Shown here: one piece after another, positions 6,871 through 14,973 of the stretch
Position numbering within the stretch: position 1 is the stretch's first letter
Layout of the letters: every line of letters begins with the position of its first letter
DNA from: Gudongella sp964607545
Lineage (GTDB): Bacteria > Bacillota > Clostridia > Tissierellales > Tissierellaceae
Reading direction: 5' to 3'
Length of the DNA: 26,726 nucleotides
NCBI GenBank assembly: GCA_964607545.1
Contig: CAZSLV010000014.1
Coordinates: 1-26,726 of the forward strand
The notes under the pieces: generated by a model
Seen by the model: the letters and a program-made list of their open reading frames with translations, nothing else
Database searches by the model: none
Told to the model about the DNA's origin: nothing
Program-made: the position numbers and the translations under genes

Positions 6871-8838
6871 ATGGGAAAAAGGAAAATAGCAATATTAATT
6901 TTGTCGTTTATACTTGTATCCATCTTTGTAATTATGGTAGATACTAGTATTAGGTATAATATTGGAATTTATGAATACTACAACTACAATAAGCCTTTTA
7001 GTGAAATAGAAAGCGAATTAATTAGAGAAAAACCTCTTATTGTTGGGGTATATAATGATCCACCTCTTACATATACAAATGAATATAATAACTATAATAC
7101 TGGTATTGTCATTGATTATTTATCCCAATTAGCAATTGAAACAAGAAGCAATATGCTTTTAAAAGTTGGGTCGGAGGATTCTTTAAAAGAGTCTTTAACT
7201 AATGATGAAATAGATATTAGAGTTACAGATGACACAAAAGAAAATGACAATAGCATTATAACAAGTCAACCTTTATGCATAGTTAAGTCAAAAATATTAG
7301 TTAAGAACAATTCTCAAGTAAAAACGATTGGAGACCTAAAAGGACAAACAATCGTTACATTAGCTAAGGATAATAAAGATGGTAAAATTTCAAACTTTCT
7401 CCAGAACTTTGAAATAGAGACTATGGAAGTAGATAATATTTATCAGTGTTTTGCATTACTAGATAAGGATAATGTTGCAGGATTTGCAGGAGATGATATG
7501 GAAGCAACTCATTTTTTAAATGTTACTAATAGAAGTACTAAATTTAGGTTTTTAGATCCAGTAATTTATGAAAGAAAAATAAGCTTAAGTGTAAACAAAG
7601 AAGATACAAACTTACTTAGAGTATTAAACAAGGGGATATTAGAGCTAAAGAAGAAAAACCTTATAGCACAAACACAATATAAATGGCTGGGAGACTTTAA
7701 GACTGATGCTATTGATATAAAGTCTATAGAACTAGCATATAGAATTTCAATGGGAGCAATACTTCTAATAGGATTTTTCTTAAGTTGGAACTATGTAATA
7801 ACGCAAAGAGTAAATACAAGAACAAGAGAACTTTCTGAAAGTAAGGAAGAACTTCGATTAATAATAGATACTATGCAAAGCGGCATTATGGTAATACAAG
7901 ATCAATTTACCATTATAGGGTGTAATAATTCAATCATAAGGATGACTAATACATACAGAGAAAATTTGATAGGCTATGATTATAATAATATAAAAGAATT
8001 AGAGCCATTTATTAATGAAAACAATATAAATAAAATAGTGAATATAGATAATGAATATTATTATATTACTCAACAAAAAATAACGAAGAATAAAAGGATG
8101 CTTGTAGTTGAAGATTATACTCAAAAACACTTAGATGAAAAAAAGGCAAGGCAAGAAACTAAGATGATAGCAGTTGGACAATTATCTGCTGGATTAGCTC
8201 ATGAAATAAGGAATCCACTAGGTTTAATAAAAAGTTACTCTTACATATTAGAAAATCATAAGCTAAATGATATTTGTAACCATGCAGTCTCTGTTATAAA
8301 TGATTCAGTAAATAGAATAAATAACTTGATAGAGAATTTACTAAGATTTTCAAAATTATCAAATGATGAAATCAAACTAGTAAATATAGAAAAATTCTTA
8401 TATTCAATCGTTGAGTTAGAAAAGAACAATTTAGATCAAAAGGAAGTAAAACTAGTAATAAATTATGAAGGGGATAAAAATACAGAAGTTTTAATTAATG
8501 AAGATGTTTTGAGAATGGTAGTGTTGAATTTGATTAACAATAGTGTTGATTCCTTCCAAGGACTTAATAATCCTAATAAGATTATTAACTTAAGCGTAAA
8601 AGTAGTCGGTGAAAACTTGAAAGTGAAAATATCTGATAACGGAAGTGGAATAGAACCATCGATAATAGAAAATATATTCGATCCTTTTTATTCAACTAAA
8701 GAGAAAGGCACAGGCTTAGGCTTGTATATACTAAGTACAGAAATAAATAACAATAATGGCAAAATTACAGTAGAAAGCAGTGAAAAAAGTGGTACTAGTT
8801 TTCACGTAGAGTTACCAATAAAAAGGAGACTAATATGA
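6871..8838 (+). CDS. Membrane sensor histidine kinase with SBP_bac_3-type extracellular sensor
   Basis: About 655 residues from the ATG at 6871. An in-frame ATG at 6850 exists, but AAGGAG at 6859-6864 points to 6871. Order: a first membrane helix (about 5-23), an extracellular periplasmic-binding-protein type 2 domain (about 55-278, with PLIVGVYNDPPLTY and SKILVKNNS), a second helix (about 290-309), a PAS-like domain (about 326-418), then HisKA with GLAHEIRNPL (phospho-acceptor His444) and HATPase_c with the N box LINNSVDS, SDNGSG, FDPFYSTK and GTGLGLYI. It should bind a small solute outside and phosphorylate the response regulator whose ATGA overlaps its stop at 8835-8838. Downstream TRAP genes suggest the ligand is the imported compound or a relative. 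Confidence 0.9.
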   Translation: MGKRKIAILILSFILVSIFVIMVDTSIRYNIGIYEYYNYNKPFSEIESELIREKPLIVGVYNDPPLTYTNEYNNYNTGIVIDYLSQLAIETRSNMLLKVGSEDSLKESLTNDEIDIRVTDDTKENDNSIITSQPLCIVKSKILVKNNSQVKTIGDLKGQTIVTLAKDNKDGKISNFLQNFEIETMEVDNIYQCFALLDKDNVAGFAGDDMEATHFLNVTNRSTKFRFLDPVIYERKISLSVNKEDTNLLRVLNKGILELKKKNLIAQTQYKWLGDFKTDAIDIKSIELAYRISMGAILLIGFFLSWNYVITQRVNTRTRELSESKEELRLIIDTMQSGIMVIQDQFTIIGCNNSIIRMTNTYRENLIGYDYNNIKELEPFINENNINKIVNIDNEYYYITQQKITKNKRMLVVEDYTQKHLDEKKARQETKMIAVGQLSAGLAHEIRNPLGLIKSYSYILENHKLNDICNHAVSVINDSVNRINNLIENLLRFSKLSNDEIKLVNIEKFLYSIVELEKNNLDQKEVKLVINYEGDKNTEVLINEDVLRMVVLNLINNSVDSFQGLNNPNKIINLSVKVVGENLKVKISDNGSGIEPSIIENIFDPFYSTKEKGTGLGLYILSTEINNNNGKITVESSEKSGTSFHVELPIKRRLI

Positions 8839-10211
8839 AGGAAAGAAAAGGGTACAAACTACTTATAGTAGATGATGAAATAGAGTATCAAAAAGTTTTA
8901 TCATTAATCTTATCAGATCTTGGATATACGGTAACAACTTGTTCTAATGGAAGTGAGGCCTTAGAACACCTTGAAATGAAAGCAATAGATTTGGTCATTA
9001 CTGACTTAAAAATGCCTGTGATGGATGGGGTAGAATTGATAAAGAGAATCAAAGAAAGGCATGACTTTATTGATGTCATAGTTATGACTGCATTTGGGAG
9101 TATAGAAACAGCTGTGGATTCAATAAAATACGGAGCTATAGATTATTTTGTAAAAAGTAGTGATATGAAAGAGCTGGTTATGAAAATAGATCGACTAGCA
9201 AAACTAAATAGACTAGAGCGTAAAAGCAATTTTTATTCTAAAAATCAAAATCAAGAAGAGTTGTTCATAGAAACTAAAAATGAAGAGTATCTGAATCTAT
9301 TAGATATGTGTAGGCGGGCAGCTGATACCGGTATAAATATTCTCTTGTTAGGTGAATCTGGAGTAGGAAAGGAAGTTATTGCTAATTATATTCACCGTCT
9401 TAGCAAGAGAAGGCAGGAACCATTTGTACCAATTAATTGCCAAGTATTCCCAGAAGGGGTAATAGAATCTGAATTATTTGGTCATGAAAAGGGATCCTTT
9501 ACCGGGGCTAGTGAAGCTAGGATAGGAAAGTTTGAACATGCTAATATGGGAACCTTATTTTTAGATGAAATAGGTGACTTGCCAATAGAAACTCAAGGTA
9601 AACTTTTAAGGGCTATTGAAAGTAAGAAAATCGAGAGATTAGGAAGTAACAAGGCTATAGATCTAGATGTGAGATTTATTTCAGCTACTAACAAAGACAT
9701 AGCTAGGAAAATTGAAGATGGAAAATTCCGCGAAGACTTATTGTATAGAATAAATACCTTGACTCTAGTAATACCTCCCCTTAGAGATAGAAGAGAAGAT
9801 ATACCTGCTTTGATTAAGTTCTTTATTAGAAAAATAGAAATGGATCAAAAAAAGAAAATACAAAAAGTAGACGATGAAGTTATGGAATTTCTGTTGAGGT
9901 ATGATTATCCTGGCAACATAAGGGAACTTAAAAACATTATTGAAAGAATGATTGCTTTAAGTAAAGATGGATTTATAGCTAAGGATGATATATTAATGCA
10001 GATAGATTGTAAGAAAGAAAACGAAGATGTCATTATAAACTACAAACAAACTTTAAAAGATGCTCGATCAGAGTTTGAACGTGATTTTATATCAAATTCT
10101 TTAAAATTAAATGACCTAAATGTTACCAAAACAGCTACTAAGTTAGGAATTTCTACACGGCAACTATGGAATAAAATAAGTCAATATAACATAGAGTTAG
10201 GAAAACAGTGA
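8835..10211 (+). CDS. NtrC-family sigma-54-dependent response regulator
   Basis: A 458-residue transcription activator. Receiver domain 8-120 has D13 and D14, phospho-acceptor D57 in ITDLKMP, T85 and K107. The AAA+ domain (about 145-375) has Walker A GESGVGKE (173-180), LFLDEIGDLP (241-250) and the sigma-54 contact loop GSFTGA (220-225), a common variant of GAFTGA. A Fis-type helix-turn-helix occupies about 412-450 (TKTATKLGISTRQLW). It overlaps the kinase by four bases (ATGA), so the pair is cognate and coupled. The clear -24/-12 promoter at 10337-10353, next to its 3' end, is its likely target. Confidence 0.95.
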   Translation: MKERKGYKLLIVDDEIEYQKVLSLILSDLGYTVTTCSNGSEALEHLEMKAIDLVITDLKMPVMDGVELIKRIKERHDFIDVIVMTAFGSIETAVDSIKYGAIDYFVKSSDMKELVMKIDRLAKLNRLERKSNFYSKNQNQEELFIETKNEEYLNLLDMCRRAADTGINILLLGESGVGKEVIANYIHRLSKRRQEPFVPINCQVFPEGVIESELFGHEKGSFTGASEARIGKFEHANMGTLFLDEIGDLPIETQGKLLRAIESKKIERLGSNKAIDLDVRFISATNKDIARKIEDGKFREDLLYRINTLTLVIPPLRDRREDIPALIKFFIRKIEMDQKKKIQKVDDEVMEFLLRYDYPGNIRELKNIIERMIALSKDGFIAKDDILMQIDCKKENEDVIINYKQTLKDARSEFERDFISNSLKLNDLNVTKTATKLGISTRQLWNKISQYNIELGKQ

Positions 10212-10238
10212 AAAAAATTTCAGCATTAAATGCGATAG

Positions 10239-10270
10239 AGCGTGAATTAATCTTCACGCTTTATTATTTT
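10239..10270 (+). terminator. Hairpin after the response regulator gene, probable terminator
   Basis: AGCGTGAA (10239-10246) pairs perfectly with TTCACGCT (10253-10260), loop of six bases, followed by TTATTATTTT. It sits 27 bases after the regulator stop and upstream of the sigma-54 promoter, so it should separate the constitutive regulator transcript from the induced TRAP transcript. An alternative role as an activator site is possible because it lies about 115 bases before the expected start. Confidence 0.6.
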
Positions 10271-10275
10271 GTGAG

Positions 10276-10291
10276 TTTACTTTAAAGTAAA
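10276..10291. promoter_or_regulatory. Candidate upstream activator site: 16-bp perfect palindrome
   Basis: The 16 bases from 10276 to 10291 equal their own reverse complement (TTTACTTTAAAGTAAA). Its centre lies about 80 bases upstream of the expected sigma-54 transcription start, a usual place for an NtrC-type activator dimer. In AT-rich DNA one such palindrome per window can occur by chance, so position is the main argument. Confidence 0.4.
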
Positions 10292-10336
10292 ACCTTAATA
10301 TTACTAGTATTCATAAAAATAAGCGTTGTGAAAAAC

Positions 10337-10353
10337 TTGGCATAAAACTTGCT
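10337..10353 (+). promoter_or_regulatory. Sigma-54 (-24/-12) promoter of the TRAP genes
   Basis: TTGGCA at 10337-10342 and TTGC at 10349-10352 have the canonical GG-N10-GC spacing (GG 10339-10340, GC 10351-10352) of the consensus TGGCA-N6-TTGC. The expected start is about 10364, leaving a leader of about 46 bases to the dctP ATG. An NtrC-family activator gene is immediately upstream, which strongly supports the call. Confidence 0.88.
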
Positions 10354-10409
10354 ATATATATTATTGAAACATTAGTTATCTTAATACAAATTTGAAAGGA
10401 ATGAAAAAA

Positions 10410-11432
10410 ATGAAAAAAACAAAGATTTTAGGAATTGTTTTAGCTTTAGTTCTGATGCTTTCATTATTAGCTGGTTGTTCATCTAATGATGCGAAGGCAC
10501 CTGCGGATGGTCCAATTGTAATAAAAATTGGACACACAGATTCATCACAAAGATCTACACATATTTGGAGTGAAGCACTAGGCGAGTACTTAGAAGAAAA
10601 TGCACCGGGTAAGTTTAAAGTAGAAGTATATTCAGATGGTTCGTTGGGAGATACTCCTGACTTAGTATCTGGAATCAAAGTGGGTACAGTTACTATGATG
10701 TTTGACTTATCATCTGTAATAACCGCAGCTACTGGACCAGATTCAACTTGTATTGATTTACCATACCTATACCCATCTTTTGAAGATTGGGAAAAAGGTA
10801 CTTTTGAAAACGGAGGGTTAGAATTATTTAATGAAACAATAGCAGATGCAGGTTATTATGCTATAGATATGTACTATAACGGAATTAGACAAGTTATAAG
10901 TAGAGATAAAATTTATAAGACACAAGATGACTTCAAGGGACAAAAAATCCGTATTGCTCAAAATGATTTAAATATTGAAATCTGGAAAGCAATGGGAGCA
11001 AATCCAACACCTATGGCATGGGGAGAAGTTGTAACATCTCTTTCTCAAGGTCAAATTAATGCATTAGATCATTCCTTGGGGGTATTTAATGACTTTAGTT
11101 TACATGAAATAGCACCACATGTAACCTTGACAAATCATGCAAGCTCACCTTTCCCAATAATATGTTCAAAGGATTGGATTGAGTCTTTAGACCCAGCTGA
11201 TAGAGAAGTTTTAGAAGCTGGAGTTAAAGAAGTTGCAGCAAAGCAAAGAACTGAAGAGTATGCTAAAGAAAAAGGCTATATTGAAAGATTTAAAGAAGAG
11301 GGTGCAGAAGTTTATGAACTTACACCGGATGAAATAAAAGCATTCCAAGATGCTGTTCAACCAGTTTATGACTACCAAAAAGAAATAGTTGGAGAAGAAA
11401 TGTTAGAAAGATGGTTAGCTACCCGTCCATAA
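10410..11432 (+). CDS. dctP: TRAP transporter solute-binding lipoprotein, DctP family
   Basis: A 340-residue extracytoplasmic binding protein delivering an organic acid to the TRAP permease. The signal peptide has a KKTK start, a hydrophobic core and lipobox LLAGC, so Cys23 is the likely lipidation site. DctP features include a DFKGQKIRIA segment holding the Arg that binds the substrate carboxylate, GANPTPMAWGEV and LSQGQINALD. ATG codons exist at 10401 and 10410, and a TTG at 10392; AAAGGA ends at 10400, which favours 10410. A long hairpin follows before dctQ, which would let this component be made in excess. It is transcribed from the sigma-54 promoter. The substrate cannot be read from sequence; dicarboxylates and sugar acids are typical. 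Confidence 0.95.
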   Translation: MKKTKILGIVLALVLMLSLLAGCSSNDAKAPADGPIVIKIGHTDSSQRSTHIWSEALGEYLEENAPGKFKVEVYSDGSLGDTPDLVSGIKVGTVTMMFDLSSVITAATGPDSTCIDLPYLYPSFEDWEKGTFENGGLELFNETIADAGYYAIDMYYNGIRQVISRDKIYKTQDDFKGQKIRIAQNDLNIEIWKAMGANPTPMAWGEVVTSLSQGQINALDHSLGVFNDFSLHEIAPHVTLTNHASSPFPIICSKDWIESLDPADREVLEAGVKEVAAKQRTEEYAKEKGYIERFKEEGAEVYELTPDEIKAFQDAVQPVYDYQKEIVGEEMLERWLATRP

Positions 11433-11460
11433 AGCTATTACTTAAATAACCCCTTGTTAA

Positions 11461-11499
11461 TATTATTCAGGGATGGTTCCAATACATCCCTGAATAATA
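11461..11499 (+). other. Intercistronic 15-bp hairpin between dctP and dctQ
   Basis: Bases 11461-11475 pair perfectly with 11485-11499 around a nine-base loop (11476-11484). There is no T run after it (AATTTAAC), so it is more likely an mRNA-stabilising or processing structure, or a leaky terminator, than a full terminator. This arrangement commonly leaves more binding protein than permease. Confidence 0.7.
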
Positions 11500-11569
11500 A
11501 TTTAACATAAATCTGTATCAATAGGAAAGGAGGTTAACATTACTTTCTTAGAGGATGTAATGGTATTAA

Positions 11570-12073
11570 ATGAAAACAAAAATTTTAAAAACTTTAAATA
11601 AGATAGAAGACACAGCACTTATAGCTATGTTTGTTGCAATGGTTGGAATAATATTCTTTCAAGTTATTATGAGGTATGTATTTAACAACTCATCTTCCTG
11701 GTCAGAAGAATTAGGTAAATTTTTATTTGTATGGTTATCTTGGATAGGGATTAGTATAGGACATAGAAGAAAAGAACATATAAAGATTACTATATTAGTT
11801 GATAAACTCCCACATAAATTAAAAATGATAAGTGAAGCACTATCTGAAATAATTCTAATAGTTATTTGTAGTGTTACTTTGTATTATGGAATAATTATGA
11901 TTGGCATCCAAAGAACAGTGCCTTATGCAGGAATTAAAATAAGTACAGCATGGGGTTATTTATCATTGGTATTAGGATGTGGGATATTTATACTAAGAGC
12001 TTTGGTATATTTAGTAGAGGCTATAAAATCAATTAACAATAAGGAAACTTTAACAGATAGGGGGAGTCTATAA
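11570..12073 (+). CDS. dctQ: TRAP transporter small permease, DctQ family
   Basis: A 167-residue integral membrane protein with four hydrophobic helices (about 16-37, 45-65, 88-110, 125-148), the small subunit of a TRAP transporter. Family marks are the N-terminal QVIMRYVFNNSSSWSEE and FVWLSWIGIS. The ATG at 11570 follows an in-frame TAA at 11567-11569, so the gene cannot start earlier. Ribosome-site spacing is odd: AAAGGAGG at 11526-11533 is 36 bases away and GAGG at 11551-11554 is 15 away, better placed for an out-of-frame ATG at 11560. The stop overlaps the dctM start (TAATG, 12071-12075). Confidence 0.9.
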   Translation: MKTKILKTLNKIEDTALIAMFVAMVGIIFFQVIMRYVFNNSSSWSEELGKFLFVWLSWIGISIGHRRKEHIKITILVDKLPHKLKMISEALSEIILIVICSVTLYYGIIMIGIQRTVPYAGIKISTAWGYLSLVLGCGIFILRALVYLVEAIKSINNKETLTDRGSL

Positions 12074-13389
12074 TGGCAGTTGGCAGTTTATTTATAGTAT
12101 TATTTTTATTGCTTTTAATAGGCGTACCCGTTGGTTTTGCTATAGGTGGAGCAACCATGTTTTCAATGGTTGTATTTTCTGATTTAAATATGGCTATTAA
12201 TGCACAGTATGCTTATAGTGGTATATTTTCATTTACAGTTATGGCTATACCTTTTTTCATGCTAGCAGGTCTAATAATGTCAACAGGAGGAATAGCTAGA
12301 AAAATTGTAAACTTTGCGTCTACTTTAATAAGTTTTGTAAATGGTGCAATAGCTAGTGTCACCATAATTGCATGTATGTTTTTTGGGGCTTTATCTGGAT
12401 CAGGGATGGCAACAACATCAGCAATAGGTGGGATGATGATACCTGAAATGAAGAAAAAAGGTTATGATCCTGCTTATGCAGCAACTGTAGTTTGTTTTGG
12501 TGGCATTGTTGGGCCAATAATTCCTCCAAGCTTATCATTTGTTTTGTATGGTGCCTCAACGGGGGTATCAATACCTCAGTTATTTTTAGCAGGTATATTA
12601 CCAGGTATATTATTAGGGATATTATTTTTGCTTGCAAATATTATCATATGTACAATTAAGGGTGTAGATTTAAAAGCAGCGAAAAGAAGAGAAGATGATG
12701 AAGTTGTACCTGTTAGAGAAGCTATGAAATACAGATTTTCAGAAATATGGAAGAGTTTAAAAGATGGTTTTTGGGCTTTATTATCTCCAGTTATTATTTT
12801 AGGAGGGATTTACTCTGGTATCTTTACACCTACTGAGGCAGCTTGTATATCAGTTGTTTACTCGATTATAATAAGCCTCTTTGTCTATAAGGACTTAACC
12901 TTAGTAGGTTTAAAAGAAGTATTTCTCGATACAGCTGTTTTAAATGGAATAACATCATTCTTGTTGGGTTATTCAACAGTGTTCTCAACATTTATGACTT
13001 ATGAAAGAGTTCCTCAAATGATTACAGAATTCTTAACTAATGTATCTACTAACCCCCTAGTTGTGCTCTTATTTATTAACCTGATATTACTTGCAGTTGG
13101 ACTATTTTTAGATACAGTCCCAGCAATTATAGTTATAGCACCAATATTAATGCCTACAATTAAAGCATTAGCCATTAACCCAATCCACTTTGGTGTGGTT
13201 ATGGCAGTTAACTTAGCGATAGGACTATGTACCCCTCCTTATGGATGTAACTTGTTTGTTGGTGCAGCTGTTGCAAAAATTAAAATGGAAAGCATGTTTG
13301 TTTATATATTGCCATTTTTCATAGTAGCCTTAATTGGTTTAGCTATAATAACTTATGTACCGTGGCTATCCTTAGTATTTATAAACTAG
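12073..13389 (+). CDS. dctM: TRAP transporter large permease, DctM family
   Basis: A 438-residue membrane protein with about 12 hydrophobic helices, the transport-catalysing subunit that moves the substrate with sodium or protons. Family marks include LIGVPVGFAIG near the start, GALSGSGMATTSAIGGMMIPEM (shown in part) around 101-125, GGIVGPIIPPS (about 143-153), GIFTPTEAA and the C-terminal LCTPPYGCNLF. Its ATG shares one base with the dctQ stop, and GGGGAG precedes it. A strong terminator at 13400-13426 ends the dctPQM unit, excluding the downstream dehydrogenase from most transcripts. Confidence 0.95.
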   Translation: MAVGSLFIVLFLLLLIGVPVGFAIGGATMFSMVVFSDLNMAINAQYAYSGIFSFTVMAIPFFMLAGLIMSTGGIARKIVNFASTLISFVNGAIASVTIIACMFFGALSGSGMATTSAIGGMMIPEMKKKGYDPAYAATVVCFGGIVGPIIPPSLSFVLYGASTGVSIPQLFLAGILPGILLGILFLLANIIICTIKGVDLKAAKRREDDEVVPVREAMKYRFSEIWKSLKDGFWALLSPVIILGGIYSGIFTPTEAACISVVYSIIISLFVYKDLTLVGLKEVFLDTAVLNGITSFLLGYSTVFSTFMTYERVPQMITEFLTNVSTNPLVVLLFINLILLAVGLFLDTVPAIIVIAPILMPTIKALAINPIHFGVVMAVNLAIGLCTPPYGCNLFVGAAVAKIKMESMFVYILPFFIVALIGLAIITYVPWLSLVFIN

Positions 13390-13399
13390 TACATAGTAT

Positions 13400-13426
13400 A
13401 AAAAATGACCTTCTAGGTCATTTTTT
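13400..13426 (+). terminator. Rho-independent terminator of the TRAP operon
   Basis: AAAAAATGACC (13400-13410) pairs with GGTCATTTTTT (13416-13426) around the loop TTCTA, giving an A-rich/T-rich symmetrical terminator 11 bases after the dctM stop. Confidence 0.85.
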
Positions 13427-13434
13427 AATTTTAC

Positions 13435-13463
13435 TTGTTAAGACTTCCCTCTTTATATAGAAT
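13435..13463 (+). promoter_or_regulatory. Sigma-A-type promoter for the Ldh_2 dehydrogenase
   Basis: TTGTTA (13435-13440) and TAGAAT (13458-13463) are separated by 17 bases, four of six and five of six matches to consensus. It lies just after the TRAP terminator and about 45 bases before the ATG at 13508. Confidence 0.55.
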
Positions 13464-13507
13464 AAGAGTAAGCAAGGAATTTAAATAAAAAAACTAAGGG
13501 GATTTAT

Positions 13508-14602
13508 ATGACTTATTTTAGGGTAGATTATAAAAATGCAAAAAAGTTTTGTGAAGAATCTTTTATAAGGGTTGGGTTTTCAGAAGAAGAAAGTCAGATA
13601 ATTTCTGATGTAATCTTGTTATCAGACTTATATGGTATAGAAAGTCATGGTTTGCAAAGATTAAAAATGTATCAAGACAATATTAAAAGCGGTTTAGTTA
13701 AGGTAGATAAGAAAGCAGATGTAGTATTTGAAACACCAGTTTCAGGAGTTTTAGATGCAAACTTTTCTATTGGGCATTTAGCCTCCCACCAAGGAATGTC
13801 CCTAGCTATAAAAAAAGCTAAAACAACTGGGGTTGGCATTGTAACGGTTAGAAATTCAAACCACTTTGGAATAGCAGGTTATTATTCAAAGTTGGCTTGT
13901 GATGAGGGTTTCTTAGGCTTAGCCTTTACTAATAGCGAAGCCTTGATGGTTCCTACCTTTGGAATACTCCCTATGCTTGGGTCTAATCCAATTGCTTGTG
14001 CTATGCCAGCTGACCCTTATGATTTTTTCTTTGATGCATCAACTACAGTTGTAACAAGGGGAAAATTAGAGGTTTATAAAAAGTTAGGAAAGCCCTTACC
14101 TAAGGGGTGGGCTATTGACCAAGATGGCAATATTAGTTCAGATGCAAGCGAGATTATTGACAACATAAAAGAAGGAAAGGGTGGTGGAATTTTACCGCTT
14201 GGTGGAGATAATGAAAACCTGGGTGGCCACAAGGGTTATGGGTATGGTGTCTTAACTGAAATTTTTTCTTCTATAATATCCTTAGGTATGACAAGTAATC
14301 AATGTCTAAAAGGTGATGTCGATGGATGCTGCCACGGCTTTATAGCTATTGATCCAAATATATTTGGAGATAGCAAATTAATTAAAGACCACCTTTCTAA
14401 CTTTTTACAAGAGTTAAGAGATAGTCCAAAAGCCCAGGGCCAAGATAGGATTTATACCCATGGTGAAAAGGAAATTATAGCAATGAAAGATAGGCTAGAT
14501 AATGGGATTAGGATAAATGAAAAGACTATGAATGAATTATATGATTTAGCTAGTAATTTAAATATTGATATAAGAGCTTACTTTAAGGAAAGACTGGAAT
14601 AA
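13508..14602 (+). CDS. Malate/L-lactate dehydrogenase family (Ldh_2) NAD(P)-dependent oxidoreductase
   Basis: A 364-residue cytosolic oxidoreductase of the Ldh_2 family, which interconverts 2-hydroxy and 2-keto acids (malate, ureidoglycolate, sulfolactate, 2,3-diketogulonate in known members). Motifs: ESHGLQR with the conserved S46-H47-G48, RNSNHFGIAGYY with H119 (the catalytic position in the family), GSNPIACAMP (158-167) and GGHKGYGYG (239-247). Length is normal. AAGGGGA precedes the ATG. It follows dctM but has its own promoter, so it may be expressed without the sigma-54 stimulus. The pairing of an Ldh_2 enzyme with a TRAP importer parallels E. coli yiaK-yiaMNO and suggests it acts on the imported acid; the exact substrate is unknown. 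Confidence 0.88.
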   Translation: MTYFRVDYKNAKKFCEESFIRVGFSEEESQIISDVILLSDLYGIESHGLQRLKMYQDNIKSGLVKVDKKADVVFETPVSGVLDANFSIGHLASHQGMSLAIKKAKTTGVGIVTVRNSNHFGIAGYYSKLACDEGFLGLAFTNSEALMVPTFGILPMLGSNPIACAMPADPYDFFFDASTTVVTRGKLEVYKKLGKPLPKGWAIDQDGNISSDASEIIDNIKEGKGGGILPLGGDNENLGGHKGYGYGVLTEIFSSIISLGMTSNQCLKGDVDGCCHGFIAIDPNIFGDSKLIKDHLSNFLQELRDSPKAQGQDRIYTHGEKEIIAMKDRLDNGIRINEKTMNELYDLASNLNIDIRAYFKERLE

Positions 14603-14626
14603 AAAAAGACCCCAAGGGTCTTTTTT
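14602..14626. terminator. Bidirectional terminator between convergent genes
   Basis: AAAAAAGACCC (14602-14612) pairs with GGGTCTTTTTT (14616-14626) around a three-base loop. A and T runs flank the stem on both sides, so it can stop the dehydrogenase transcript rightward and the NifX/MinD cluster leftward. It begins inside the dehydrogenase TAA. Confidence 0.85.
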
Positions 14627-14634
14627 AAAAGCTC

Positions 14635-14973
14635 TTAATGATCGTGGTCTTCACATAAGGAACCTGAAGCATTGAGAGTGTCATTTACGAAGTCTTTTGC
14701 CACATTTTCAATTGGACCAGATGCACCACAAATTACCTTAATTCCATTGTCGTTAAAAATATTAGCTGCACTTTGCCCCATACCACCTGCAATTATTGTG
14801 TTTACACCCTTTTCATGTAGAAAGTTTGGCAAAAAGCCAGGCTTATGTCCTGGATTTGGAATGGTTTCCCAACCCTTAATCTCATTGTTTTCTACCTCGA
14901 AGCACTCAAAGGCCTCACAATGGCCAAAGTGACCAGCCACTTGTTTTTTATCTGATGCTATTGCTACCTTCAT
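14635..14973 (-). CDS. NifX/NifB-C-terminal-like iron-molybdenum cofactor-binding family protein
   Basis: A 112-residue protein of the dinitrogenase iron-molybdenum cofactor family (NifX/NifY/NifB C-terminus, ORP-like). It begins MKVAIASDKKQVAGHFGHC, has IIAGGMGQSA and VICGASGPIENV, and ends in CEDHDH, a likely metal-binding tail. No nif genes are nearby, so nitrogen fixation is not implied; in anaerobes such proteins bind metal-sulfur clusters within ORP-type loci. It is the last gene of the five-gene cluster and overlaps the preceding MinD gene by four bases at 14970-14973. It differs from the paralogue at 16674 by its extra Cys and His. Confidence 0.85.
   Translation of the reverse strand: MKVAIASDKKQVAGHFGHCEAFECFEVENNEIKGWETIPNPGHKPGFLPNFLHEKGVNTIIAGGMGQSAANIFNDNGIKVICGASGPIENVAKDFVNDTLNASGSLCEDHDH

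Noticed and set aside
10376..10678. 100-codon minus-strand frame over the start of dctP
   Set aside because: It covers the sigma-54 leader and the lipoprotein signal of dctP and has no independent coding evidence.
14672..14932. 86-codon plus-strand open frame inside the NifX-like gene
   Set aside because: It is an antisense shadow of a clear family member on the minus strand, with no ribosome site and no recognisable domain.
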